Under the pieces are notes generated by a model, which saw nothing but the letters and a program-made list of their open reading frames with translations, ran no database searches and had not been told where the DNA came from. Position numbers and translations under genes: made by a program. Shown here piece after piece: positions 23,588-35,999 of a stretch of DNA of 64,000 bases (positions within the stretch are counted from its first letter, which is position 1; the number at the start of each line of letters is the position of its first letter). Origin of the DNA: Ceratobasidium sp. AG-K (Eukaryota > Basidiomycota > Agaricomycetes > Cantharellales > Ceratobasidiaceae); assembly GCA_037039685.1 (NCBI GenBank), contig JAWNGF010000004.1:5022001-5086000 (forward strand), in the 5' to 3' direction.

Positions 23588-26500
23588 TTACCCACCAAAT
23601 GCACCTGTATTATCGTCCAGGAACCAAGCACGGATACTACAATCACGAGAGGCGGAGAAAGCACGTGTGCCGTCGGGTGAGAGGGTCAACGACATGATCC
23701 AGTCAGGATGGGCCTCGAAGGGGACACCGACTATAGTGCCGTCTTGCACATTCCAGACACGGATGGTGCGATCATCGGAGCACGATATGATACGTTGGCC
23801 GTCAGGAGAGTATACGACTGACCTAACCCAGTCGGTGTGACCCTCGAAAGGGTTACCAACGGGTGTGCCAGCCTGGACGTTCCAGACGCGGATGGTCCGA
23901 TCTCTGGAACCCGAAACAATCTGTGTGCCATCAGGCGAGAACGCAATGGACGTAACATAGTCAGAGTGACCGCTGTACGGAGCAGTGATGAGGCTACCAT
24001 CATGCACGTTCCAGACACGAATGGCGTCAGAGCCAGCGGCAATAAGTGTACCATCAGGCGAGTATGCCACAGCACGGACCGAATCAGAATGCCCCTCAAA
24101 AGGACTACTGATGGTACTTCCACTTCGCACATCCCAGACGCGAACAGTAGAGTCCCCAGACCCGGAAACAAGATGCGTCCCGTCAGGTGAGAACGCTACG
24201 CATGTAACTCTGTCCGTATGACCTTCGAGAGTGTTCACAAGTGAGGCACCTTGCGCGTCCCAGACTCGGATGGTGTGGTCGTCAGAGCCAGAAGCGACCA
24301 GGGCACTATCAGGCGAGAATGCCACCGAGTTGACCTTGTCAGTGTGGCCCTCAAACGGAACACCAACGAGGGTTCCATCTTGGGTGTTCCAGACACGAAC
24401 AGTTTGGTCAGAGGAGCCAGAGACGATCCGTGTGCCATCAGGTGAAGACGCTACGCAGTGGACCGAACGGCTGTGACCTCGAGCGGCGACTGTGGCAGTG
24501 GAGTCGATCTGTGCATTCCAGACACGGATGCTGCTGTCCGAAGAGCCAGAGACTATGCGTGTACCATCGGGAGAGAACGTCACCGACATGACCCTACCGG
24601 TGTGGCCTTCGAAAGGGTCACCGACAAGGGTGCCGTCACGGGAATCCCACAGGCGGACAGTGCGGTCATCAGAGCTCGAGACGATATGGATACCGCTGGG
24701 CGAAAATGCGACTGATTGCACCGAGCTGGCATGACCGCGCAAAGGAGTGCCGATGAGAGTTCGATCTTGTACGCTCCAGATGCGAATGGTGTTATCGAGT
24801 GAGCCAGAGACAATGCGTGTGCCATCAGGTGAGAAGGTCACTGCCGTGACCCAATCACTATGGCCAAGTAAAGGATCACCTAACGAAGTGCCACCTTGCA
24901 CGTTCCACATACGAATGGTACGGTCGTCAGAGCCAGAAACAATGTACCGACCATTAGGCGAGAACGCTACAGATCTCACCCAGTCAGTGTGACCTTCGAA
25001 GGGGGTTTCGGCTGCGGGAAGGCCGTCCTGGGCATTCCAGACACGAACAGTATAGTCCGCAGAACCAGAGGCAATGAGAATGCCATCCAGCGAGATTGCC
25101 ACCGACAGGACAGCACCAGCATGAGATTCGAGAGGAGGGTAGGCAAGAGTGCCGTCCTGCACGTTCCAGACGCGGATTGTGTTGTCATTAGATCCCGAAG
25201 CGATGCGCGTACCATCCGGTGAGAACGCAACCGAGTTGACCTGCTCAGCATGACCAACGAATGGCGGAAGTATGGGCACGCCGTTGTATGCGTCTTTGAT
25301 TGTGACAGTGCCATCGGAGCATCCGACGGCGATATGCGCACCGCCAGGGGCGTAGGTAACCGAGCTCACTGGCGAGTCAACTGGCCAACTTGCGAGTGCG
25401 ATGGCGCTTCTGCTCTCAAAGTCTGCTCCTTCTGGTTTAACAAGTCCACGTGTTCGACCCGAGTAGTACTTGTAGACAGTGCTTGAGCGATGACAGAATG
25501 CCAGAGCTGAGATATATAAGTGTGGTGTTGACTGGGAAACCGGGTTCCCCGCAAAACTGGTAAAAAACTGTTGTGCATCCTCAATCGCCCTTGAAAGTTC
25601 AGGCATCTGGAAGTTCGCCTACGAATCCAAATTTTCAGTCAAACCTAGGCCAGCTCGCGTACTGACGTACTTACATTTAGCCACCTTTTGGCTCCTAGTA
25701 TCGTGTGTATACCTTGGCTCATCCACTCCTTTAGGTTCATCACTTCCATCCAGAACAATAACTGTTCCGATAAGAACTCCTGCAAGAGAGTAGATAGATC
25801 GCTAGATGTGTGGGTCGACTCAAGATGATTAGCCCAGTAGCGGCAAGCATAGGCAAGATTCGGTGGTATTGCCTGATCGACGTGCTCCTTCAGACCGGGC
25901 ACTTCACTATCCCGAAGGTATGATGACTCTAGTCCGCATATGTTGAACCGGAGCTGCGCCTTCATGATGCCAAAGCAGCAACGAACGATCAGCTGGTTGT
26001 GTTGGTTCGCGTCACAGAAGAACGTGGATGAACGATTTGGATCAAGCAAATAGTCTGGGAATGACGCATGCAACGTGGACACCACATCACCCTGGTTTGA
26101 CACGTACAGGACCGAACGGAGCGGCCGCAGCATTGCCATCGCTTTCTTCGAGCCGCCAAGCCCTGCTAACTCCGCCAAGGTGTCAGCACTCACAGGCTCG
26201 CGAGCGCATACAGCTGTCCATAGCGCGAGTCTCATTCGTTTCTTGATCTCTTGCTTGCCGAAGTAGTCATCTGCTGCTGTCAAAATAGCCGTGTAGAGAT
26301 TGTCGATCTCTGCGTGACTTTCGTCCGATGCCCCGGTGACGGACAGCATCTTATGCAGGCACTCGTCAAACTCGCCAATGACCTCGCCAGCTCGAATATA
26401 TCGCACTGCAGTTGCTGCATAGATAAACAGGTTCTTAGACAGATCGGCCAGCTGCTTCAGCTGGGCCTGTGAGATTGACGGTAGCTCGTCTCGTAGGTAG

Positions 26501-28150
26501 CGCTCAATGTCGGCTTGCACATCTGAATGCTTGACGTTATGCAGCACAAATACAGAGCGAGAGCGCTCAGGCTGGTTCTGGATCTTGTTCCATATGCTTG
26601 GTTCTGGTCGACTGGCTACAAAAAATCTGAGAGGAAGCTGCGGCGCTACTTGAAGAAGGGTGTCCAGCACAAGCTCCACTCCGTTACTGGCCGTACACTC
26701 ATCTAGTGCGTCGATAACCACCACCAGTCCCTTTGGTATGTTTTCTTTCACCTCCAGTAGAGGCTTTCTCAAGAGCCGGTCGAACTGGGTTGATGCTTGG
26801 CCAATTACAACATCTGGGTCCTGTTCCAGTACGCGACAGAGAGCGGATCGGAATGGCGGCGAGTGACGCGCGAGCTGGTATGCGATAGTAGGGACAATCC
26901 GAGTCACATCTCGACACTCATCGGTCGTACGAGTGCAGAAGAAGCTTGCAGCCAGTCGATTTTGGTCTTTGAGTGCCTGAGCCAAGGTACATGCGATGGT
27001 GGTTTTTCCCGTTCCCGCCATGCCATTCATCCAGCATACATTCGGGGCATCAGGGTTCGTAGACCAGTCGCCCAGCTCAAGAAGGACGGCGGTGCGTGTA
27101 TCCTTGGTACAAGTTCGTCGATTGACGTCGGTAGCCAGATGCGAGTCGAAGGCCGCGAGTTTTGCTGGTTTCATTTTTTCGAGTTGGGTATCCTGCGGAA
27201 CTCAACCCTATAAGTCTTGTTGTGAACAGAGAACAGGAAATAGAACCTGCCTGTTGATCGTCTGGAATGCCTCGAGCACTTAGACCAGCGTCAAGCTATA
27301 AGATTGTTAGGGCTTTTCCTGGCTGAGAATGGCCACGTGAATTCACCTGCAATTGGCGACATAGGGCCTGAATATAGTGATCGCATGCTGCAAGTGCTTC
27401 TGTGGCTTGCTGAGCTCCTAGCGCGCGCCGTGCAGAGTCAGAGTTTTGCGTTTTCTCGAGCACGTCCACCTGTTCTTGTATCGATCTAGGCAGACTCTAG
27501 TTGACCACTTTCCCTCTATTATTATCCTCGTGTGACTTACCGCATGGTCTCGGTGATGAACTTCATCATCGAGGGCGAAATCGTTCCGTTCAGATGCCGG
27601 TCTAGTGTTTCACTAAGTGTTTGAAGTTCGCGTGCGAGATCTCTATATTCTTTTTGGTTTTTCGTTGATTCCTTCGTAGATTTATCAGAAGCAACTTGAC
27701 GACAGGATATACTATCGTCCCTACCTCGAATGCTTCAACACACGTCACCAGACCACCAATCACCAACTGAAGAGGCGGGAATAGCCCCGAGTTTGTATGC
27801 AGGGTACGAAGCGCTGTACTCAGACCGCTCCATGCTGCGGATCCACTCGAATTAGGTGCCGTGGTATGTAGAGCGGCTGGAATGTGCAACAGTGAACCAG
27901 TTGATACTTGCGCTAGAGCGGGGAGCGCTGTTACGGAGGCCAAAGGCGAAGCGGGCGCGGATACAGATATGGCTTGTATAGGAACTTGCAGAGATGATCC
28001 TGGCGCATCAGATGCAGAAGGAGATAGTACTAGCGAGGGAACAACTGGCTTTGGCGAAGATGAGGGCGTCGACGAGGAAGACCCAAATATGCTGTTTATC
28101 GTATGGGTTAATCGTGTGCGGATCCCACGTCTGGACTTTGGTTTCGCCAT
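23588..28150 (-). CDS. NACHT-WD40 (NLR-like) receptor, intact copy 2, 6 exons, 1425 aa
   Basis: Exons 27725-28150, 27541-27671, 27347-27485, 27251-27295, 25675-27192 and 23588-25606 sum to 4278 nt in frame. The first 80 residues are Ser/Pro/Ala-rich. Residues of about 85-235 are helical (FPPLQLVIGGLVTCVEAFE, YRDLARELQTLSETLDRHL), like the HeLo/MLKL-type bundles that start many agaricomycete NLRs. The NACHT NTPase has a P-loop GMAGTGKTT (about 304-312) and Walker B VVVIDALDE (about 404-412). The C-terminus carries 14 WD repeats (about 830-1420), enough for two seven-bladed propellers. Relatives such as HET-E act in non-self recognition and cell death; the role here is inferred. The 27251 donor is GC (gcaggt) where copy 1 has gtaagc. 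The gene looks functional. Start: ATG 28150. Confidence 0.88.
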
Positions 28151-30600
28151 CTTGATCAAAAGACGATGGTCAAGGGCGCCAGCTGGTCATGATAAACCCA
28201 TCCAGGCATCTCAGGGTCAGGTGACCCTCGAAGCGCCATCCCTGGACGTTTATTCGACCGTTGTGGTAGAGTGGGTTCGTAGCGTTAGACCTCACCACCC
28301 ACCATCGACCCGGGCTCCGCAAGTAAGAAATAGGCATGGTTCTTAACAAGCCTGGTGCTGTATTCCAGGATTGATGTTATGCAGCGACGGTCAATTAGGT
28401 GACTGGATGAATAATGGTTCAATTCCAAGCGTAAATTATAATTTCCAATGGTATAGGTCAATGAGAGAGCACGTGCAGTTCAACTGTAAACATGGGTACC
28501 CCAACTCTGAGACGTATATTCAAACGCTCGGGTAACGCGCAGCCCTTAGTGAGCGGGCGGGCGGAGAGTTCGCAGAATATTTCGTAGCAGATCAGCGGAG
28601 GCCCATGGCAAACGAAAGCCAAGCGTACCTCCAACACTCAAACAGCTTGAGCTCAAGACTTACTCCCGGCTACCAGTACCGCCCGAGTCCGTGCAAGAAT
28701 TCGGCTAGTACCGATTCTCGACCACGGAGAAACACGACTTCGGCAGGCACTGGTTTCCTCTATTGCTTTGGCTAGGTCGATCCGCCATCCGGTGAGGAAC
28801 CACACGAGTTGGGTTGCTCTATGTCCAAGCTACACACGTGAGTGAGCAGCAAGTTCAAACTCTATCTCATCAATATCCAAACTTGCCCGCGAGTCCCCGG
28901 AATAATCTGCCTTGGTCCCCTTCCCTCGGTCCCCATTCCTCCAGACCCGCCTTGGCCTGCATAGCGTGTTGTCCGTCTAGGCTCGCCACTAGAGATGTGA
29001 GAAGGCGCCTTTGAGGGCATCAATGGTGATGGCATCGCACACGTTATTGGACACAGCTCGGTGACGATCGTTAGCGTCCGACGCAAACAAAATCAGAGAC
29101 CACCCGCCTGTATCAAGAACCAGAATTGAAAATGAGCTCTACATCCGCCCATGCTAATTTTCGACTTTGCGCCCTCCCGTTCGAAAGGCAGAACCCAACA
29201 GCGTCGAACTATTCGTGTAGCACATCTCCTCGATCGCCCAAGTCAGGATGGTGCCAAACAAAGGAACCACCCTCGCCACGGGACTGAGATAAGTCCGATC
29301 TCGGCATTAGTATCATGGGGCTGTCGCTGTTCTCGGAACGGAAGGTGCTCAGGTGGATGGTGGATGGTGGCGCGTTGATGGATCGCGCCAAGTTGTGAAT
29401 CAAAATCATTGTGTTACGTTACCTGGGCTTAGTTTATCACATCCTCTGTTGGATCAGCGGATGCGTGCTCCGATGCTGACCTTTTGAGCCTTTGAAGGTG
29501 GTGTCCATGTCTCAGCGTATAGGCTCCCAGAGCTCCTATAATACGAGCCGCTGGTCGCATGATCTCTCTGGATTTGCGGGCGGACCGACGGCCGTTATTG
29601 GTAATAACATGTATAACATCAGTACGGTTCTACATGCACGCAGCCAATGGGGATCTCTACAAAAAGCTCAAAATCTCGTCCGTCTCGTGGGGACTCGGGA
29701 TCCAGGGGAGGTGCTCGTCTGGCTCCCAAGCGCTTGTGATGTTTCGTGAGCCCGCGCAAGATAAGCGCGCATTTCGCTCTTGATTGCTCGCGAGCCATCA
29801 GGAGCCCTTAGGGGCCGCCACGAGCTCGACGAGCACCTCCCATTGATCCCGAGACCACACGAGATTCTCGGGTTTTGCTGACGATTCGATCTTACCCCCC
29901 CCCCCCCCCGCAAGCCGGGGTCATCCCGTCAAAGTCCCTCTTCGGACCTCCACCTACTTCTTATCTTGACTGAAAGTGTAGCGAGTCCGATGCGGGTAGG
30001 TCGGTACCTCTCGGACCGCTCACCTAGCAGTATACCGAGCGCATTGATGGCAGTCCTTGGTTTCCTGTCTGGGTGGCTCCATTTGATCGTAAGGCCATAA
30101 CGGTGACCAGTATTAGGTCTCCAGTTTCCAGTCCGTTATACACGATGAGTATCAGGACTAACTTATGAGTACACAATGGCACATACCCCTTAACCACAAC
30201 CAGGAACTCGAAGAGCTTAACACCCCCGCCTTCACCGCAGTTTTTATGAACTAGATCGAGGTATCATCGGTGATGCCACCTTCAATAACCCGAAACTCGA
30301 TAGGCAAGCCTTCCCAGCGCCATAATGGGGAGAGTGGAGCGACTGGCGAGGGAGGAAGAAACACCCCTGGGGGGAGTGGAATGGCAAGCTGCTGGATGTA
30401 CAAGTGGGAGTAGCACGCGATAGTCTCGCTTAAGCTTGGCTGCGAACAATGCGGTAGCTCATTACTTACCGATCACCGTTGAAGGGTTAAATGTAATTTC
30501 ATCAACCTTATTCTCAGGTAATAAATGGGCTTCCCAGCTGACAGGAGCCCAGGCAATGTGAGTCAGATCAGATCAGAACACAGTGACCGTAGAGAACACG
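28151..30600. other. Gene-poor stretch
   Basis: Only short frames without recognisable domains. It holds a poly-C run at about 29896-29910 and an imperfect inverted repeat (described separately). The right part, from about 29.9 kb, has weak matches to the CpG-poor segment at 36.0-36.6 kb and so belongs to an old copy of the duplicated block. Confidence 0.4.
29662..29885. repeat. Imperfect inverted repeat, arms about 60-70 bp
   Basis: The left arm (about 29662-29728, core CTCGGGATCCAGGGGAGGTGC) is mirrored by the right arm (about 29818-29884, core CACCTCCCATTGATCCCGAG). The arms are separated by about 90 bp, so a transcript could fold into a long hairpin. It may be a MITE or fold-back remnant; no target duplication was found. 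Confidence 0.5.
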
Positions 30601-31107
30601 ACACGGGTTTGTCCATGAAGACTGAGGTCGTCAAATACATCGAGTACGAGAGTTGAGGTTTACGGGTGGGATTTTGCCATACAAGAGGCGCGTGCAAGTC
30701 ACCATCGATATGTCCGGCGGAGTGCTATGGTGGACGACTCGACCATGGTTTTTGAAGATAACCTCGTCGCGTAACCAGAGGTCAGGGTGCCCAGGGACGA
30801 CCTGGCTCTGCCTGTATGCGCCGCAGCCAGTCCGGAACACCCATGTTCTATAGAATGGATAGAGCGAGGTGCCCGGGTACAAATATAATTCGTAGATGTA
30901 TTTGTATCTATATCCAAAACCACCCGCTTACTCAGTCTCATCTCTTATGTGAGCCCGGTTGAGTTGTTACTACATGCATTGGCTTATCCCTCGTCGCTAG
31001 CGCAATGTGCTCAGTCAAAACCAGTCCAGCGTGGTTCGGCTCGAAAACAGCTTGTCATATTCTATTATGGGGACTGGTCAGTAGCCTTTCAAACTCTCAA
31101 AGCAGAC

Positions 31108-33167
31108 CCGACCCACTGGCCTTCCCGGAGCCTCGACAAGGTCTCATTGATAATCTCAGTGTTCATTGGATTTTCCCAATAGCCCGAGTCCCTGTTAAAG
31201 AGCCCAGGCGTATATCCTCCAGGTCCATATGTTATGTTCGGCCTCAGTGTGTAGAGGAACCTGCCAATAATCCGTCAGTCTCTGCAACTACAGACGGGAA
31301 TCATAGACTTGTCTGACCTTGCTACAGCCTCAGCATCTTCCCTTGGATCTCGTGCAAGATGGAAGTTGGTTTCGAGATACACATGAAGCAGTGAGCACGG
31401 TCGTGACGAAGTCACGACTGTTGAAATTCGACTGACAAAATCGGAATTCGTGGGCAACGACAGTCTGGAAAGTCGTGGCATGAATGCGAAAATAGTACCG
31501 AGGTCCGAGGGAAGAACCCCACCGGAATAAACCTCAACGGTAAGGGTTTCAACGAGAGGAAGTCCGTGAACTATGTTAATCCAGTCGGGCTGAGTACCGT
31601 CGAGCGAAGCTAGAGATAACTTGGTCAAGGGTAGACGCTTCAGAGAATCGACCAGTCGGGGGGTTGTTGCGATTAGCGCGTCGTGCCGAGCTAAAGAGAA
31701 TGTATCTCAGCTCGTGCTACGTGGAAGTAGAGAACTTTGTATATACCTAAAGAGAATGTATCTACAGGTATATCATGAGCAACATAGATAGAAAAGAAAC
31801 AACAAAAACATACCTCAGCTCGTGCTACGTGGAAGTAGAGAACTGAGGTTGGAAAACCCTCGATATGACACCTTTAACAAACTGTCGCGGAAACGTCTAA
31901 GTCACATGATTATATGCTATACTACGTGAGACTGAAATTCCAACAGGGGTAACGGTTTGCTGGAAAGCACCAGACAGGCTCAGACTCGTCAAAGCTGGGC
32001 CATGATCTGCGATGCTCGGGATAATGCTGGACCATATATGCAGGTCTTGCTCTGGGTCAGACGATATATTTGGATCAAAACCTTGGATTTGCAGGGTGTG
32101 TAGACCTTGCCAAATTGACTTCTGGCGAGTGATATTCTGAATCGTCTCCCAGCTAATTTTGCACATCTTTAAATGTCGGAGTGAGGGGAAGGAACGGTCT
32201 GGTAACTGGACGTCAGTCGCGTGCACTTTTCAACCATAGAGAATGCTGTGAACGGAAAGATGTTCTAGCAACGGGAGCTGGGAAAGGGATAGTAGCATGT
32301 CGTTGTCCAAAAAGAGCGGAGTAGTTGATAGAGTACGAAGTTGCTGGAGTCGGGAAATGGCGGTACAAGTATCAGGAGAGGGCAAAGAGTTGTTGGGGTT
32401 AACAACTTCTATATGGCTGCGTCCCGCCCATCTTCTCTAGTCCTTGTACAGACCAAAGTCCACAGGGGGCATTTCTAGTGATTGGATACGCAGGCACCTT
32501 TGGGAAATCTCCTCCAAGATGCTGTGGTTAAGCATGAGATCCATGCACAGGTAGTCTATTCCACCAAATATCTGGCGCCAGCTGCTATGCCGGTCAAGGC
32601 TAAAGCTAAGCAAGGAAGGTGGCAAAAAGGTGGATATCCAAATGGCGGAATCCTTTGGAATTCCTCCCTCAGCACCACAGATGAAAACATGAATATGCTC
32701 CAAGTTTGGAAGGAGGGGTGTGGATTGGACGCACACCAGGAAGTTGTCCCAGTTTTTGTATTTGTGGGTTGGGGACTGGACGATTGGTATTTCTAGATGT
32801 TTGATGAAAGGAGCATAAAGTCCAAGTCAAGATAGATCCAGATGACTTGGGAACCTCATAACCTTTTTTTGTGTATCAACATCAATCTAAATCTAGAGGG
32901 ATCCTGCTGCTGAGAACTCATGAAGCACGGCATCAAAAGCTCATTGCCAAATCCAACAACCCCACCACCGGGTATCATTGATACAAGGTTGACAATGGCA
33001 TTGGTATTTTCCCATACATATTGACGGAGCTTGTGGAAGAGCAAGCGGCAGGTACGCAGAAGGTTAGCATTGCTTGATTTTGGTACAAGGCTGCATATTT
33101 GATGTGCAAGTGTGGGAACTGCAAAAACACGGAGACACAGATGATTGCTGGGAGCTTTGGACAACAT
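31108..33167 (-). pseudogene. F-box/LRR-like protein, copy 3, decayed and interrupted
   Basis: ATG at 33167 and an open first exon (LRVFAVPTLAHQICSLVP) are kept, but exon 2 has a TGA where copy 1 has CGA (LDLS-stop, near 32840), further stops and frame breaks, and a 281-bp solo LTR at 31665-31945. Last-exon remnants end near 31108. Many differences from copy 1 are CG to TG or CA, pointing to CpG-directed decay. Confidence 0.85.
31665..31945 (-). mobile_element. Solo LTR, 281 bp, Copia-like, TSD GGGGT
   Basis: Bounded by TGTTGCGATTAG and AAATTCCAACA, with the perfect 5-bp duplication GGGGT at 31660-31664 and 31946-31950. The interrupted LRR sequence reads through on both sides. Read on the minus strand it starts TGTTGGAATTTCAG, a typical Copia LTR start. 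Inside, a block of about 30 bp (CTCAGCTCGTGCTACGTGG, then AAGTAGAGAACT) occurs twice, at about 31708 and 31813. Confidence 0.88.
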
Positions 33168-33604
33168 GGCACAATATGTAGTATTGGGGGGACTCTGCAG
33201 TTCCTGTCAAATATATACTAATTGCCTTGACTGTGTTAATCAAGAGCGCTTTGAATTCTGTCAGGATGTGAATAAATTTAGCACTGGGTTTGAGTCATGC
33301 TAATGGACATTCAAAGTAACTATGGGGGCTTCAGTGCCCAGTGATACCAAATGTCATTGTTTGATCCTTTGTAGTGTGAGCCCCTCTTGGGTGCATCACC
33401 CAGGGTTTGGATTGGCCGTGTTTGATTGTCAATCCCAGTTGTGGACATGGGTTCTGATGAACCAAAGTTAGGAGGCTGTATCATCCCATGAGTATGAACT
33501 TGGCTTGCTGTGTGTTGCAATCTCTCAGCCAAGATCAAAAGAATGAGACTTAGGCTTGGAGTCAGATTTTATTCTCTTACCATGGTGAAACTGATGCATA
33601 TTGT

Positions 33605-34060
33605 TGTTGTGAGCCAGCTCCCTCCATTGGTCTTGTCTGTTGTCTTGCCTGCCTGTTGGTTGTCTTGTGTCATGTTTCCATCTCTGTTTGCCGCGTTGCC
33701 ACTTTCTTGTGGTTATTCTGTTACATTGTGTAATGCGGCTGTGCTTTGTACAAGTCATGTCTGTTCATACAGCATGACTCACATGGACACTCCTGATTGG
33801 TAGACTGTTGTGACTCATGTGGCTGCGCATTGTATGACTCAGCCACTATGTGAATATATATAGAGGACCAACAAGCCTGGTAACCCCAGCTTGTTTTGTC
33901 TTGTCAAAACATCCCTTTTGAGTGACACTTAGAACCACCCCTACCCTTTAGAGCCTACAGACACTTAAGTGTGTTGTGGTTCAAGAGGTCACTTAGGTCT
34001 TAGTGCCGTCCACTCTCCCTTGCAGCTTGTCTCACAGCCACCAAGAAGTAGCTTATGACA
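33605..34060 (+). mobile_element. Solo LTR, 456 bp, of the chromovirus family, TSD ATTGT
   Basis: Starts TGTTGTGAGCC and ends TTATGACA, with ATTGT at 33600-33604 and 34061-34065. It is homologous along its length to the LTRs at 37497-37951 and 44765-45221, including the TATATATAGAGGACC promoter and the AGCTTGTTTTGT segment. The paralogous block at about 20.72 kb is the empty site: the flanks join there without the LTR. Confidence 0.95.
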
Positions 34061-34860
34061 ATTGTGGTTATAGCTGCATTGCAGTGTCAAGGTCAGAGTT
34101 GGTACAAACAGCCAAGGCAATGTAGGCGCCAATGTAGTTGGAAATTCAACAACTCCAATGACTCTAGGCCCCCAGGTTACTCTGGACCTGAAAACATTAA
34201 CTGTAATATATTCATTCCAAAAACCTCAAGAGAGTATCTAGCATGCATAGCCCATTCCAAATACTCTATCAACATTCATTCTCCTACTGCATTGTGTTCA
34301 TCCACCCTCCTAGGCCCTTTGTGCAGTGCAACATTGTACTCCTTTGGTCCATATGATCTGTCAACCCACACGCTCCATTCCACCAGCAACTCAGGTTTTG
34401 CTCCCTTTTCACTTATCCTGCACATCACTTCCAAGATTGTCAACTTCACTTCTAATCAGAGGTGTTGAGTGGGAAATGTAGAGTGAATTGATGGTGGCTT
34501 GCAGAGGAACAGGCCTTTGTAGCATTGAAGGTGCTTGAGCAAGACTACACCCATGCAGAACAAATCCTTGCATGCACATTTTAGTTGGTTGATCAGCAAT
34601 TATTGGTTTGCAGGGTGTGTGCCTCATTATGGGGTGCTTCAGGCACTTCTTTGTTTGCAACCGTGGTCAACAGACTACGTAATTTGAGTTGCAAGTGCTC
34701 CAGATGCTTGAATGATTCACAAGATGATTTGAAGGCTGTTCCAGAGAGAAGTGTGTGGTTGTAGGCTGTGAATGCAAGGTCAGTAATTGGAAGTCCACTC
34801 ATTGTGCATACAAACAGCTTGGTGCCCACTTGCAATTTGAGAGTCATGCCAACATCTGAA

Positions 34861-35945
34861 AACCTGTAAATACCTAGACAGGGATATATATCACTAGCTA
34901 GCATATATAGGTCCCCTAGCTGAAATGGAAAGGTCCTGTGTGTATAGCAGTATGTAGCACCAACTGTGGTGAGCTGAGTGTATCTGGTGTCACATACCCC
35001 CAGCTAGCATGCTATAATGGCTATCTTGTGCTAGATTGCTGCTAGCTAGTGCTATATGATGCTAGCTGGTGCTAGCTGGTGCTAGGTACTGCTCTGATCT
35101 GGGGGGACAAATATGGTAATGGACAGAACAATTTTGGACATGACTAAGCACTGACTAAGCAGTGGCTGTGCAAGTCTACAAGGGGAAATGGTGTTGAACA
35201 TCAAGCACATCAATCTGGATTCTAATTGATTGTTGCATCAAATCAGTCCATATTAGGTAATGTTTCATCAAAAAAACTTGGCTGTGGGAATGTATTTTGC
35301 CTTTTTGGCAATCATTTCTGGTCCAAATAAGGTTTGAGTGGCTGATCTGCTGACCAAATTTGGCATAATTGGAAATTCCTCAACTGGAAAATGATTTAGC
35401 CAATCTGAGAGTGCTCTACATGACTTAAAGATCAAGTCCCTTTGACCCCCTTGGACTGCTCAATTACCCCTGTTCCCCACCCCCCTGGATCACCCCCTTG
35501 ACTCACCTGGGGGTATTTTGTAGCATTTAACCACATTGGTGCACAGGGGACAGAGAACCCATGGCTGGTTCAAAAGTATGATCAAAATTGCCAATGTGAC
35601 TAAGCATTTGAAACATATTTCATTTGGCAAATTGGCACAGCCACTGCTTAGTTAGTGCTTAGTCATGTCCAAAATTGTTCTCTCCATTATCATATTTGTC
35701 CCCCCAGATCAGAGCAGTACCTAGCACCAGCTAGCACCAGCTAGCATCATGTAGCACTAGCTAGCAGCAATCTAGCACAAGATAGCCATTATAGCATGCT
35801 AGCTGGGGGTATGTGACACCAGATACACTCAGCTCACCACAGTTGGTGCTACATACTGCTATACACACAGGACCTTTCCATTTCAGCTAGGGGACCTATA
35901 TATGCTAGCCAGTGATATATATCCCTGTCTAGGTATTTACAGGTT
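34861..35945. mobile_element. Long inverted-repeat element (non-autonomous DNA transposon or fold-back), 1.1 kb
   Basis: The left arm (about 34861-35171) begins AACCTGTAAATACC. The right arm (about 35634-35945) ends GGTATTTACAGGTT and is its near-perfect reverse complement for about 310 bp. Both arms contain short GCTAGCTGGT repeats. The 460-bp centre has no ORF. No transposase gene lies nearby, so it would need one in trans. No clear target duplication is seen, and weak similarity may extend about 10 bp beyond each arm. Confidence 0.85.
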
Positions 35946-35999
35946 CCCAGATGAAGGGTGGTCAGCTTGGGTGGAAGCTTGTCAACCTGGATGCACCTT

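Noticed and set aside
35030..35100. CRISPR-like array from the repeated GCTAGCTGGT units
   Set aside because: The units are directly adjacent short repeats inside a transposon arm, with no spacers, and the genome is eukaryotic.
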